64,000 nucleotides of DNA from Isoetes taiwanensis (GCA_021234155.1 JAJEKV010000030.1:1374901-1438900); one strand, 5' to 3'. Shown: positions 1 through 12,309, numbered from the stretch's first letter. Notes: generated from the sequence alone by a model not told the origin. Numbers and translations: made by a program.

Positions 1-329
1 TAACCGAGAAAGGGGGGTTAGGGTTTGAAGAAAAAATTCTCGAGGCTGTGCTCCATGGTAGCGTGATGTAAAATCGTGGCGGCTTTCCTCCTAGCATGTC
101 GGGAGGCTGGTGTGTGCTCTTGTGAGTTTGGAGAGGTGGGAGCCATGCCGGCCGTCCACATGCTAATTTTGCTGCTTTGGATTGTGCTCCTCATATGGGA
201 TGCCAACAATAGCCCTTAATTTGTGGCAGATTCTGCATAAAGAGTGGTGTGCAGGTTTCCGATGGATACTCGATCTCAGGGAGCCATGGCTGAGCCGTCT
301 TCTGCTGCAGGTATTGCTTGATGTGAGAT

Positions 330-836
330 ATGTTTCTTCGTAGGCTGGCCAGGGGTGTGTCCAAGGGATGTGTAGATGCAGAAGGAAGGCCTCCCGAGAG
401 TAGTGCGGGGCGATGCCGTGGTTTATGGAAAGGCTTCACACTCTCTGAGGATGTCAATATGCACAGGAGCAGTTTTGAAGAGGTTTCAGTGCTTGTTGCT
501 AACGATGGAGCTGGGGATGCTCATGATTTCGAGGTTGTAAATTTGTTTCAGGGTCCTGTTGTTCTTGGTGTAGACAAGGGCGTGAATTCATTGGAGCCTC
601 ATGCTGTTGGCTGTGGAGAGAAGGCACAGGTGCCTACACTGTTTGAAAAGCCAGAGGTGGCTCCAGTATTTCAGTTCACTGGGAAAGCTCCTGGGAGAGC
701 TCCTGTTTTTGAAGACAGAGGGCCTGGCAGGCAGGTTTTTGCTGGGAATAAGAGGTTGCCAGTGAGAAAGAAGTTATCACGAAGTCCCCAAGAGCCCCTG
801 TTTCGCAGAGAGACCTGCCTTCCTCTTTGGATGTGA
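330..836 (+). CDS. Hypothetical ORF upstream of the HUH Rep, possibly its N-terminal part
   Basis: A 168-residue open frame from an ATG at 330. It overlaps the start of the Rep frame and ends at 836, just inside it. I recognise no domain. The C-terminal third is basic and proline-rich, as in a flexible linker. The Rep frame itself is closed by a TAA at 749-751 and has no nearby ATG, so its N-terminus must come from elsewhere: either this ORF through a frameshift near 750-830, or an unseen splice. Codon use resembles the Rep frame more than the flanking DNA. The upstream ORF could also be a chance open frame. Confidence 0.35.
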   Translation: MFLRRLARGVSKGCVDAEGRPPESSAGRCRGLWKGFTLSEDVNMHRSSFEEVSVLVANDGAGDAHDFEVVNLFQGPVVLGVDKGVNSLEPHAVGCGEKAQVPTLFEKPEVAPVFQFTGKAPGRAPVFEDRGPGRQVFAGNKRLPVRKKLSRSPQEPLFRRETCLPLWM

Positions 837-1735
837 GTGTTACCGTGAGTATAGGTGGAGTGGATATATGGGATGAGATCTATAATCGTGTGTATCAGTT
901 TCTGGATACAGAATGCTTCAGTGGAATTGTCAGCTTGGAAAGAGGATCAGACTTGGATCATCTCCATGTCCAGTGCGTATTTAGGATTGCTCTGACAAGC
1001 CCTATAGCAGTGAATGCAAAATTGAAGAAATACTTGGGGTGGGATACTCACAAGCCAGCGGGTGGTCTTGTTCTTTGTAAAGCTTTGAAAGACACAAGAC
1101 TGCATTGTTACGAAGGAATGCTAGGATACTGCCTCAAGGACCTGGGGAAGATGCATCATAGGCATCATATGAAATCTGTCACAGCAGAACAGATTGAGCG
1201 TGGAAAGGAGTTGTATGCTTTATACGGAGCAGGGGAGATCAAAAATTGTGTGACACTTGATAACAGGAATCTCTTTGCGAAGGCCAAACATTTTCAGTCC
1301 TATCATGGGAAGAGACGGCTAACTGCATCCCTCATTCAAACCGTCTGTAGCATGCTCCGGACTGGGAAATTCGTGTTGAGCGGGGCATGGGTTCTTCCAT
1401 CTAACACGGCATTCATTTCACAGCAGCGTGTGGAGGCTGCATGGCGCCTCACACTAAATCCCAAGTATGCCTCTCATGCGGATGTCAGGAGTGTTGTGTA
1501 TGGGCTTCCTCCTGGAATAGTGCCAATAGAGCGTGTAGGGAAGCGTAGAAGGAGATTTTGGGACGCTGAGGCTGTGGTTGGGGATGTTGAGGAGGATGAT
1601 GGCAATGAGGAGGACGGCAGCCAAGAACATGGAGATCTGGCCTTTGAGCATCTTTGCTGCAGACACACCCCCGGCCGGGTCAGCCTGCCTTATATTCCTT
1701 TGAATTTTGGGGACTATTCCTTCTCTGCTCAGTAA
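752..1735 (+). CDS. Rep-type HUH endonuclease (Replitron-like), N-terminus in another frame
   Basis: The open frame encodes a single-strand nicking and ligating endonuclease of the Rep/HUH class. Counting from the TTG codon at 827, residues 36-54 contain an SLERG...HLHVQ block with the two metal-binding histidines at 45 and 47 (bases 959-967). Residues 97-105 contain GMLGYCLKD, whose YxxK (101-104, bases 1127-1138) supplies the catalytic tyrosine and lysine. Downstream are the stretch YGAGEIKN and a block ending in TGKF...WVLPS, a layout I associate with Replitron proteins. There is no helicase or Walker motif, which argues against Helitrons and CRESS viruses. The C-terminus turns acidic at about 245-270. 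No ATG starts the frame; it opens after a stop at 749, so the gene is frameshifted or spliced. A good GTAAGT donor lies at 1732, but no acceptor nearby restores frame into the next ORF. Confidence 0.72.
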   Translation, partial: EVASEKEVITKSPRAPVSQRDLPSSLDVSVTVSIGGVDIWDEIYNRVYQFLDTECFSGIVSLERGSDLDHLHVQCVFRIALTSPIAVNAKLKKYLGWDTHKPAGGLVLCKALKDTRLHCYEGMLGYCLKDLGKMHHRHHMKSVTAEQIERGKELYALYGAGEIKNCVTLDNRNLFAKAKHFQSYHGKRRLTASLIQTVCSMLRTGKFVLSGAWVLPSNTAFISQQRVEAAWRLTLNPKYASHADVRSVVYGLPPGIVPIERVGKRRRRFWDAEAVVGDVEEDDGNEEDGSQEHGDLAFEHLCCRHTPGRVSLPYIPLNFGDYSFSAQ

Positions 1736-1785
1736 GTGCAGCTCCATTTGCTTTACTTATGTACATATTCTTTGCTTTTCATGTA

Positions 1786-2235
1786 GGCGTAGGTGGAGGC
1801 GTAGGTGCAGATGTTGCTAATGTTTTGAGCGAGGGGCCTAGAGATGCTGTTTTCAGCCCCCTTGTGAATCTGGACACAGATTCGGATGAGGAAATTGAGA
1901 AGCCTGCTGAAGTTGTAGCTGAGAACAGGCCTGAGTGTTTTCATCTCCATGTAGACATAGAGTTACTGTCAAAGGAGACAATGATGAGTATTAGAGAATG
2001 TAGGACAGCCATGTGCAACGCTATTCAGCGTCTAGACGAAGCCTTACACTGCCTGGACATAGAGGATTTGAAGGTTTCATTGAAGCAGCGCCGAGTATTT
2101 CCTGGTTACATCAATTTGATGCGAGCTTTGCTGATCAAGCATAACAACACTCTTGATCGTCTTGGGAAGAGATACTTCCGCACTATCAAGGCCATGAAGC
2201 GGTTCAGATCCCTTGAAGCTCATGCTCTTTCTTAG
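1786..2235 (+). CDS. C-terminal ORF following the HUH Rep
   Basis: This frame is open from 1654, but its protein-like part starts near the glycine/valine-rich segment at 1786. It has an acidic patch (DTDSDEEIEKPAE), then a helical, basic C-terminal region of about 100 residues ending at 2233-2235. I recognise no family. It directly follows the Rep frame, in a different phase and on the same strand. A 55-bp candidate intron (GTAAGT at 1732, AG at 1785-1786) lies at the junction, but splicing does not join the frames, so an indel or a second protein is possible. A C-terminal extension of the Rep protein is my preferred reading. Confidence 0.4.
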   Translation, partial: GVGGGVGADVANVLSEGPRDAVFSPLVNLDTDSDEEIEKPAEVVAENRPECFHLHVDIELLSKETMMSIRECRTAMCNAIQRLDEALHCLDIEDLKVSLKQRRVFPGYINLMRALLIKHNNTLDRLGKRYFRTIKAMKRFRSLEAHALS

Positions 2236-4074
2236 TCTTCTGTTTTGGTCATGTGTACATATTGTGGATAGCCAGGTCCTTTGTGAAGCTTCTCCATGAG
2301 CTCATGCTCTTGATCTTGTTTTGGTCTTTGTAGATGGACAAACCCGGATCGTTCTCGAGGCTTCTCCATGAAGCTCTTGTGCACTTTGCATTCTGTTCAC
2401 TGTTGCTTGTCGGCTGTATGCCTTGCTGTTAACATACAGTCCTCTCTGTACTATATCACGTTGTCAATGTAATATATATGCTGGTTGTTGACTTCAAGTT
2501 CTTCTTACGAATATTTGACAATGCAATAGTGTTGATTCATTGATTGATTGTATGCATTGATCTATACCTTGTATGATTGTACGTATCTGGTCGTTTGGGG
2601 TGCAAAAGAGTATACGGGGGGCTGACGTGTAAATTCTGTGGTCCTTGATGTGTCATATTCTTGTGAATATTCCTGGATCCAATGATCCAGGATATAGCAA
2701 TAAGGATATAGCAATAAGGATATGTGTCGTATATCTTTCTATAACATTTCAAGTTTCACAAAATGCCCTTCAGTTTTTTGTATTCAACGGAACGCCCTTT
2801 TTTAAAGGATATGTTTTGCCACCGTTTTTGGATCAATGCCTACCTTTGTGCACAGTTCCTCAAAAAGAAAAAGGAAGGCATAAGAGGCTCTCTCAAATTT
2901 GCTTCTAATTGAAACTCATTTTGCTCCATTAATTTTAGTTTGCTCCATCGATTTTTTTCTCTCAGGCTCTCATGATTTTGCATCGATTCTCTTTTCTCAA
3001 GATTTTTTGAAGGATCAGTCTCCCACAATTCTGGTGGCACAAGCTCTCACGATTCTGGAGACTCACCAAGCCTTTTTACTCGCTTCTTACTCTGCAACCT
3101 ATAGAAGATCATGCGCCCTATTATTGTTTCCACTGTTCTAGGTATGATGTTGCCTCCAACAACAGTACGATGTTGTTCAAGGTCATTTCAATAATTTGCT
3201 TAAAACTTAAGGGTATTTTGTAAATTTAGAACTTTTAAATTTAAAAAAAAAAAACACGTTATTGCTCTCAAGGACATTTTGGATATTTCAATGAAACATA
3301 AGGGCATTTGAGGAATTAACATAAATCTTAAGGGTATTTGAATAATTTACAAAAATACAAAATACATTGTATGTTAATCAGGGGCATTTCGTGAAATTAT
3401 GAAAAGTTAAGGGCATTTGGTGAAATTCGTCAAAACATAAGGGCATTTTGTAGTTTTTCCCTATTTTAAAACTATGGATCAGCAAAAGGCAGTTTTGGCA
3501 ATAAGTACGTTGTATTTATAAAGTTCAATCTACTTATGTTTATGGTAAATAAGTAAGTATATCACCTTAGAATTTGATTTGAGATAATTATTCGTGTTAT
3601 TTTGACTTTGTTCCTCAACACTGGGATCCCAAGGGCATGTTTTCTCACGGAAAATATATTTCTCTCGTAAAGCCAAACATTCTTGCAACATTAAACAAAC
3701 TTCTTCTTCTTCAGGTGATGGAACTTCTGTTTAATTACCAAAAAATGCATTACAACTTGTGAAGTTAAAGCAAAAGCTTCCTTACATTATAGATGGATAG
3801 ATGGATTGGATAGGATAGGATAGGATAGGATAGGATAGGATAGGATAGATAGATAGTATTTTTACTTCATGCCACATTGGCAGCATTCATGAGAACAAGC
3901 AATAGCATTTGAAAAGATTTTTAATGCTAAATGAATCTTGCAAGTATCATTAACACATGAGCTACATACGTTCCCTTGCTCCCCTCCTTCCTCTTCTTCG
4001 ATTTGTTTTCACCATTAATATAATAATTTAATGAAATATTAAATGAAGGGCAAAAACATTCTCTATATATCCCT
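2236..4074. other. AT-rich intergenic DNA with short degenerate repeats
   Basis: No supportable gene. A block at about 3180-3460 contains at least six degenerate copies of a unit around AAGGGCATTTxGTxAA, spaced 40-60 bp apart, as in a decayed minisatellite. A 14-bp unit is duplicated at about 2692-2721 (ATATAGCAATAAGG twice). The ORFs here are short and of low complexity. Confidence 0.6.
3808..3848. repeat. (GGATA)n microsatellite
   Basis: About eight consecutive copies of GGATA, followed by GATA units. It could be the tail of a decayed LINE, as pentamer tails occur on LINE remnants at 26016, but no LINE sequence is visible beside it. Confidence 0.85.
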
Positions 4075-4346
4075 GGTTTGGGTGCATATTCACACGGGGG
4101 TGACTCCGGGCAACGAGAGCTGTTGGATAGGCATATTCACCCCTTATTCCTTAATCTAAACCGTACGTAAAGTTCCTCGTTTGTGGGGTATGCAAGTACA
4201 AAATTTGCTATACTGTATAACAAGATTTGCAAAATACTATAAGATTTCAAGCGGAATACTATATGGTGTTGATTTCGTACGTGCAAAATACAATTATGAG
4301 GGCTCTCCGCCCCCCCGTCACCCCCGTGTGAATATGCACCCAAACC
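4075..4346. mobile_element. MITE with 30-bp perfect terminal inverted repeats
   Basis: The 272-bp segment begins GGTTTGGGTGCATATTCACA (4075-4104 in full) and ends with its exact reverse complement (4317-4346). The interior is AT-rich with no coding potential. A perfect 30-bp TIR on a short non-coding element indicates a non-autonomous DNA transposon, probably young. I see no clear target-site duplication, so the superfamily is unassigned; the flanks (CCCT / AAAGGG) may extend the inverted repeat with a 2-bp gap. Confidence 0.75.
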
Positions 4347-5227
4347 AAAGGGGGTTTAAGGGGGATTTAAATTTAAATGTGTTGGACCCAATGGTTGTGT
4401 TAATTAATGTCAATGGTAGTTATGTGTTGGTTGTTAATGTCAATGGTTGTTATGTGTTGGGGGATTTAATTTTTATATGTTGGATGCCTCATAATTGTAT
4501 TTTGCACGTAACTAGAATTCATTTGAGGCTTTCATCTGTAGCTTTTGAATTTGATCACAATAAAGCAAATAGAACATAAGTAAAAGTTACCATAAAGATA
4601 GAGCAGATTGATCCCATTATTATTCGAAAAGTTATAAAGTTTGCAATACAAAGAAAACCCCCGTTATTATGCTACATATTGTTACTTCCGCTACAACTAT
4701 TTCTCTTTCACAATGACACCATTGTTTATCAATCCATATGATTTTGGATGCTCCATCTCTAGCTTAAAGGTAATGCATGATTCACCTTATGGTTCGATTA
4801 AAGTTCCAAACCTACAATATAAATGCATTCTTGTGGCCACTGTTTGACCGATCTGCGTGATATGGAAAAGGGCGTGGAATAATCCGCTTTGTTGTGTGCA
4901 TAAGAATCCGTTTGTTGATTGAAGCTAAAGGTCGGCCGCTATGAACAATTCGGGCAGCCGAGGGAATATCCAAGAGTTGGAAGCAAACATAGGGCCTAAA
5001 CTCTAAACTCTTTTTTTGAATCTGCAAAGAATCTTAGGAAGGAAACAAAAAGGGGTTTTGCAAAGACTACATTGTAGAATCAGGGAAACCAATACCTTGT
5101 AAAAAAAAAAAACATTATGCTAATCAAGAAGAAACATTAAAAAAAACAAATACCTTTGTAAGTGTGAGCAAAAACCCATCTCGTGGTAGTAAAATCCACT
5201 CCTAATAAAGAATCCAAGAGGGCAAGT
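4347..5227. other. Intergenic, no gene seen
   Basis: A short local repetition of GTTxATGTCAATGGTxGTTATGTGTTGG occurs at about 4396-4460. Otherwise nothing is recognised; the open frames are short and lack protein-like composition. Confidence 0.5.
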
Positions 5228-5510
5228 ACACATGCATATGCACACATGCACACATGCACATGCACTTGCACTTGCACATGTACAATACACATGCACATGC
5301 ACATGCACAATACACATGCACATGCACATGCACATGCACATGCACATGCACATGCACGCACATGCACATGCATGTGCACATGCACATGCATACACATGCG
5401 CAGTGTTCATGCACAAACACTGCGCTGTGCATGTGCACATGCATGTGCATGTGTGTGCATGTGCATGTGCGTGCATGTGCATGTGTTCATGCACAAACAC
5501 ATGCAGAGAA
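5228..5510. repeat. (ACATGC)n low-complexity tract that switches strand
   Basis: Roughly 5228-5400 is made of CACATG/GCACATG units, and 5425-5510 of the complementary CATGTG/GTGTGC units. The tract is therefore a large imperfect inverted repeat. Two copies of GTTCATGCACAAACAC (about 5406 and 5488) bracket the second half. Several long open frames on both strands here encode only Met-His or Cys-Met repeats and are by-products of the hexamer. Confidence 0.9.
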
Positions 5511-8500
5511 AGACAACAACCCTCGGATTGTTCCAACCAACAAAAATCAACGGCCCATAAAGGGTGCACTCTAGAAATACTATTTAGTACACCTCAACGA
5601 ATACAACAACGAAATCATAGAAAAACCATGTGAAAAAACGTATAAAAATCTAAAAGTAACCCCCTGTTATTGTGCTACATATTGGCTTTAATTTCCCAAA
5701 CGCCTCCAATGTTCCAAGGGCCCTTATTTCTTAGATTCTAGTTTCAAAGTTGTAGTTTGCCAAATTGCATAATCATCCCTGAAAAATGCACAAAGATATT
5801 TTGCGCTATGTTGCTTTAACTTTCTTCGCACTATTTGCATTTCTAATTGTCTATGGGTAGTGTAAACTCTGTATTGTGGCCATCCATTGCTTTGCTTCAA
5901 CTTCAATATTATTATTATGGATAATAATTTCTGTCAGCTAACCCTAAATGTCTAATTTACTTGCAGTATGTGGTGGATTTAAAATATTGGTAACCACCTC
6001 TTTGATATCTTTAATCATTTTTCTGGTATTCAAATTATCTACAAGTTATCAGTGCTTTCAAGATACAAAGTAGAAAAGTGATGTGAGATCATTATGTTCG
6101 GTGTGCAAAGACAACAGTGATACTGGAACACTAGCTAGTAAAATGTGCCCATTTGCAACTAGTATGGAATTGTTGCAAGAAACGATTTCGTATTTTACAC
6201 TAGGGACCTGTCAGTTTCTCCTATGCATTTAAAACTAGCCAGAAAAATATAGTGGGTACAACCTAAATACTGGGACATCCTAAACATGCTCCTCAAATAT
6301 CCAAAGCATGGACTTCATGGATCATTTGAAAAGAAGGATAGCAATTGTCTTCTGTGGAGAATACACTTTAAGCATACAGTTGTTGAATGCGCTTGTCAAG
6401 TGTTTAGGTAAATTGGTTGTTATCTTGCTTCTAGTCCCATGATTTACACCCACACTAATTGTATATAACTGTATATTTTCTTTGCATCTTGCTTTATGAA
6501 TTTTAGTAGTTGCACATCCCTTCAGAATTTGCTTAACATCATTTCCATCTTCCTTTGTTCTTCTTGCATTTCTAAAAGCTATCGATTTTGCTCTTCAGTA
6601 GTTTTTCCTTTGTCCTTCGGAATTTACACCGTATGGATTAACTGGTTGGTTTAATTGCTATATATAAGTAGGATATTTCATACAAAGAACTAACCGTCTC
6701 TTCCCCCATTTATTGTTTCATTACTTTGTGGTGTCTCGCTTAAATTCAAGGATAGAAGATGAATATCACCTTACTTAAAAGAGATGGCTAAAAACATTTT
6801 GGATTTACATGTATGAAATGAAATAATATAAAACTAAAACGTTGCTTCTTCTTCTTACGATTGGGTGTTATATGAAGACGAACGAATGTCTCTTGCTCTG
6901 GCTCTTTCCTTAGGATATCTGCAACAATTGGATCAGGTGCTCCTTGTAACTCTTCAGCAAGACTATGTAGGCTGTGTGAACTGTGTGAGGTGTACATCTT
7001 GCAATCTTCTCGTTCCTAAAAATAAAATACATGAATTAGAAAATATATGATATGATTTTGTGAACTAAAGCGTGAAAACTTTTTAATTTTTATCAGAAAA
7101 GTGGAATTATAAATAAAATAAAAATACGTCAGTTGCATATATGAAGCCATGAATGGATGATTAGTTGTATCTAACTAAGTGGAGGCCTAGTTTATAACCG
7201 TAATATTTAAGATTATAGTTTAATATTCAATTGAACTACTCGTGCCACAAAATCTTGATGGACCATAACCTTACCATTCTATCCACTTCATGTGTTCCTT
7301 GGTTATTAATGATCTCATTTTCATCATCGCATTCCTCTACGTTCTCAAAAACTTTCACAGAAGATGAATGTGTAGTTGGTCTGAACATTTTTGAGGTTCG
7401 TATTGTGCCCAGAGTCCTAAAATGGAAATAAAATGATTAGTTTTTTTTTTTTTTTTTTTTCTAAACAATAGTATGATTTATGTGAAATAGGAACTCGAGC
7501 TTTAGGATTTAAAAGGTGTAAGAGGATGTAAAATGCAAGTTCCTCTGTAGGACTAGAGAACTTGTTTCCACCTTAAAATCAAGATTTCCTTGCAATATAG
7601 TACAATAGGCTGGAATATATAATCTAGATCTTAAATTATCAAACTCCTCCATACTTTTTATATCATAAAACAATTGTCTCAATACTAATCTGAACTTTAC
7701 TTTCAAATGACTTCTGTTGATTTTTAAAGTTCCACGTTTTGTCAAAGTTATTACATTTATATAGTCCAAATAAATTTTAGGAAATATAATTACGTAGTAG
7801 CTACAAAGATCATACAAAATGGAAGGTGTTAACTATTTATATGGAACAAACAAGACAACACTCCGTAAAGTTTCCATGGAGCCAATTTGCCAACAGCCTC
7901 ATAAACCCTCATCGATTTTAATATCGACATGCAAAGGTTCTAATCCTCTCATCCAACAGCAGTATGATCTCTCAGGCAAGCCAGTAGCAACCCAATCTTA
8001 ACGTGAAATCAAGACTCTGACACATCCTCAACATGTTCGATGAGATGTAGTATGTCTTAAGTTTTCATTTAAAATGCACTTTAGTAGATTGCTAACACAA
8101 AATTAATCACAGACTATTTGGATATCATCTAGCCTCGAGGATCAAAGGTGCCGGTTTGCAATGGTTTGCAAACCATATGAACTAGAAAGTCTTTATATTT
8201 GGTTTTCTTGGGGAAAAAACCATTGGATATTTGAGGATGAAAACTAGAGCAAATGTCTACGTTCTACATTTCCGTTGGATGGGTTACAGACTTTTTTTTT
8301 TTTTGCATGGAAGCGCAGGCTTGGGTAGATTGTGGCATGCGACCCGGGGTTTATGGAGTTGCTATTCCAATACATCCTTATCCATTTTGTCTGACGTCTG
8401 TCTTCCTCAAACAAAATCCTAATTTCCATGTGCATGTTACTCCAGAGCCAGATGTGCGTATATTGGAGATTGAAGAACTGTTTACTCTGGATGGTCACTT

Positions 8501-9565
8501 AGCAGATTATCTGCTTTTATTGGCCAACTATTTGATACAATGAGCAATATAAATTGTTGCATAGACCTCTGGCTCATATATATAGATGTGGGCGGAATAA
8601 GGTCATCTAACAATCAGGCCATAATTACGAGGGGCGGCTCTTAGTAGGGCTAGAGTTGTCATGCATAGGAACGTGAGGAGGTATGGCATATTGTAGCACT
8701 CTCGCATGAATGTGCACCTAAACTGATCTGAAACACTCTTTGACTTTGATGTTGTGTGTTAATTTTTAAGTGTAAACGGTGATTCTTTCATGGTGGCACA
8801 CTTGGCACACTTGTGTTTTATGTATTGTGATGCTTGTATAGAATAAACTGCTATTTTTATGGTATTGTAAACGAGATATTAATGACTTGGAAAGATGGAG
8901 ATAGAAACAATAAAATTGGATCATCTTGGAGATGGGGAATTCCTATATGCTTTTGCAGGTAAAGCTGGATCAATGCGAGGCAGATCTCTGGAACATAGAG
9001 CAAGGACACTAGGTATGATTTCAATTTCAAGCTTGTTGGCAGTACGCGGGTTTGATTTTCAAGGAGCTGGTTATCTTGGAGATTATATGGTTTGGGTTAT
9101 TGATTGTAAGCTCTACTTGTATTGTATCATGTAATAATATGAACTAGTCGCGCTAATATTGTATTCGCAATGTTTGAGAGTGGTACTTGCTTTTGTGGAT
9201 AATAGATAATGGCTAGCCATTATGTATTCAATTTTTTCCTAGGCATATTAAGGGCCAAGATTTAGCCATAATCTAATTCTACCACAGTTTACGAAAAAAA
9301 TAGATGTTCTAACAAAAAATCTAATCACTGGAAAGGCCTAAGTAATTCATTAATCTATTACATCCCTATTTAATCAAATAGATTGTAATGCTTCTTCAAT
9401 TCTACCTTAAAATCCCATGCCAAAGTTCGCGAGTTCAACATCCCATTGTGAAAGTGGCCATGATCATTGTAAAGTTAGTGGAGAAATGACCCACTTCAAC
9501 CATATATCGCGGTGGGGGCAGGTCCCATCTGGATGGGTGTTCCATAAGTTTTAACTTTTCGTGGA
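5511..9565. other. AT-rich intergenic DNA, no gene seen
   Basis: Contains poly-T runs (about 7440-7461 and 8289-8303) and short unconvincing ORFs. I found no domain, RNA gene or bounded repeat. Confidence 0.5.
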
Positions 9566-9768
9566 CATTAAGAATTATATAATCTTTTACATTTCCTTCT
9601 CACGGGTCTCTTCTCCTAGACTAGCCTCTTATTTGCCATATTGTGTGTGTCATTGTTCATTAAGAATTATATCCATCTAACTATCTATCAATCTTTTACA
9701 TTTCCTTCTCACGGATCTCTTCTCCTTGACTAGCCTCTTATTTGCCATATTGTGTGTATCATTGTTCA
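9566..9768. repeat. Tandem duplication, ~100-bp unit
   Basis: Two copies (about 9566-9657 and 9658-9768) share CATTAAGAATTATAT at the start, CTTTTACATTTCCTTCTCACGG in the middle and ACTAGCCTCTTATTTGCCAT towards the end. The second has an extra ~18 bp. A further set of short repeats around AAAGTCTTGATAGTTCAG and CAACTAGA follows to about 9930. Confidence 0.8.
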
Positions 9769-9930
9769 AAAAAAGTCTTGCTAGAACTAGATTTAGCTAC
9801 CTTTGTGCGTAATTTTCAATGAAAGTCTTGATAGTTCAGGCGACACGATACAACTAGAATTAGCTACCATTGTGTGTCAATGTTCAACGAAAGTCTTGAT
9901 AGTTCAGACGACGCAATACAACTAGACTTT

Positions 9931-12309
9931 TTAGCATACCTAAATGGTAGGCTCGAGTTAGTGCAAAGGTATGGGCAAAGAGGCAGCAACATAAAGTTTT
10001 GAGCCTTAGGGACAACAGAAGACTACAATATATCCAACAAAGAGCAAACAAATGCTTTTTATGCAACTTACATAACCTATATGTATTTGTGGTATTGTGG
10101 TATACCTTATGGCATAGTTGTTACATATTGCTATTCATTCATGCTTTCATCTCTTGTACTTATAGAATTGTGACATATGCCATAAATGAAGAATTAGCCA
10201 CTTTAGGAAATTGTGCACCTTAGCGGCATCGCTGACTGTTCATCATAGTTTCAACCCTTTTTCTATAATGTATGGTAGTAGAGCATGGACTTCACTTATG
10301 AGAATAAAAATGCTGCCATCTCACTTTCCCCAAAATATATGCATGCAACCAAAAAAACTGCAAAATGTCGTATTCCTAAGAAATTAGGTCAATAAATAAA
10401 GCTTCCCAAAATTTTCAAATGTGCAAAAAAGAGATCACAGCTAGATTAATAATGTAAGGAAGCCTTCAGAGACACCATTTTGGCCATTCTTTTCTTCAAG
10501 AATCATTTTTAAGATTCTTATCTTCTTGTAGTCCAGACATTTCAAGTTAAGGTCCCAATAGTAGGTTTGAAGAAATTCTTGTATTACTAATATGATTTTT
10601 AAATTTTCAAGCGTTTAGTCAACGAACTAGAGAATTCAAATACTAAAAGGACAACTATTTTAATAAAAACAGGCTGACGTATGACAGGTTCCAATCACTA
10701 AAATCGTAATTTGGGAAGAAGCATAGCACGCACTTGATAGACTTTGCATGAAACAGGGTAGGCATTCGACAATGCAGCCCCTCTACATACCGTGTCAATG
10801 ACCTATCCAAGAAGATTGACAATGCACAGTTATATGATATTAAGGATAGCCATTTGGTCAAACACAGGCATTTTCCAGACTGCCACACTTGGCATACATA
10901 TTAAAAAGCACATTTCGAACTGCTAACGTTTCTGAAAGTTCGAAACTTAACAAACTTGTGTAACCATATCTAAAATGCCACCAAGCTGTGTTCTTACTGA
11001 AATTTTTAGAGCTCCCTTAAGGTATTGGCAACCAGATTAAGATCCCACTCATCCTGGTGGAGTTGCTCATTTCCACGCTTTGTCTCCTCCACCTTTCTAA
11101 TGTGTAACTATGTAGTGTGTAACTATGTGCTGCTTGTGACCCTTCTATGATAGCAACTGCAGGGAAGGCCAATGTACTTCATAAATGGGTCTGGTCTGCA
11201 TAAAGAATCGCCATAGTTACAATTTTGTGCACTTGCATTCCACTTACAACTTAAAAAAAAGTTTTTGTAACCTACATGCGTAATCATGTGAAATGTATGT
11301 TACGTGGGTCATCACGTGAAAGCATCTAATAAGCTTCAAGCGGGATCATCTTTAACATGATGATTCTGGAGTAACCCCTTAACCCACAGCAGCGGATGAT
11401 CTCATAAAACTGGTAGCAGTTGGTCAACCTTGAGATTCATGATTTCTTTGTGCAATATTTGAGAAATTTCATTGACCTAGTATTTAGTTTAGTCCATTGT
11501 CCATCACGTAAAGTTAGCAGTACATTTTACTCTTTGTGGAATCCTAATAATTACTAGAGGGAAAATATAAGTCTGCAGACACCATTTTGCTGCTTCTTTC
11601 TTTCACAAAGGGAACACCGCGAAGGAGATCGTAAAGGCCACTATTGACTATATTAAGTTGCACCTCAAGCCAAGACAAATCTTATGCTGGGTGCACTTTG
11701 GATGGTATTTTGTCAATGCAATGATAGTGGCTTATGATTCGTATTTTGCCATGTGCATATAACCTTATAGGTTATGCTGGCAGCCCTCAATGACTCAGCT
11801 CGTCATCCTGGAAGTGTAATCGTCTGCATATTAGACTTAACGATTGTTACATGTTACACTAAAGCTTAGGTTCATGAATTATAGAAGATTGTGCTACTTC
11901 TTCATCTATATAGCTCCAAAGATCATTATGCGTCCACCTTGACTATTATGTATCCATTTTGACTGTAGAAGTTGGAAAGAACTATGGTAAACAAAATGAA
12001 GAAAAGAGATTTTGACCTTATTCTAGGAAACGGGTAGAGGTCCTCTTATTAACAATGTGCTTAAAACTTAAATACAACTAGGTTTATAGAGGCCACAAAG
12101 TTGATTGGTGGAGCTAAACCAAGGCTCACAACATGCAAAGAAGGCCAATGTCTTTTTCTAGGATCCTATAGGGACCCTGATGATCTGGAATGATTTAAGT
12201 AGTCTCCACATGCACAATTTTCTTTCACAAAGGGGAGATTAAGGGGAGATTATTATCAAGGACACTAACAATTAACCTGAGACTTTTGTATGGTTTTAAT
12301 AGTGGTTTG
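9931..12309. other. AT-rich intergenic DNA, no gene seen
   Basis: Only short, unconserved open frames. No recognised domain, RNA gene or bounded mobile element. Confidence 0.45.

Larger units (their letters stand above)
300..2640 (+). mobile_element. Replitron-like HUH transposon, ends not resolved
   Basis: This interval holds a Rep-type HUH endonuclease gene in consecutive overlapping frames (330-836, 752-1735, 1786-2235) and a short downstream stretch. Replitrons are eukaryotic transposons that encode an HUH nuclease without the helicase of Helitrons; the lack of a helicase domain here and the motif spacing fit that group. I found no convincing terminal or subterminal repeats, and the left end may lie outside the window, so the limits are only approximate. 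The region is GC-richer than the AT-rich DNA downstream, which fits a separate origin. Confidence 0.5.

Noticed and set aside
752..1735. Integrated geminivirus or other CRESS-DNA virus
   Set aside because: HUH and YxxK motifs alone would allow it, but there is no superfamily 3 helicase, Walker motif, capsid gene or stem-loop origin, and the downstream blocks fit Replitrons better.
5120..5633. Several overlapping ORFs of 80-150 codons on both strands
   Set aside because: They encode only Met-His, Cys-Met or Thr-His repeats from the ACATGC hexamer.
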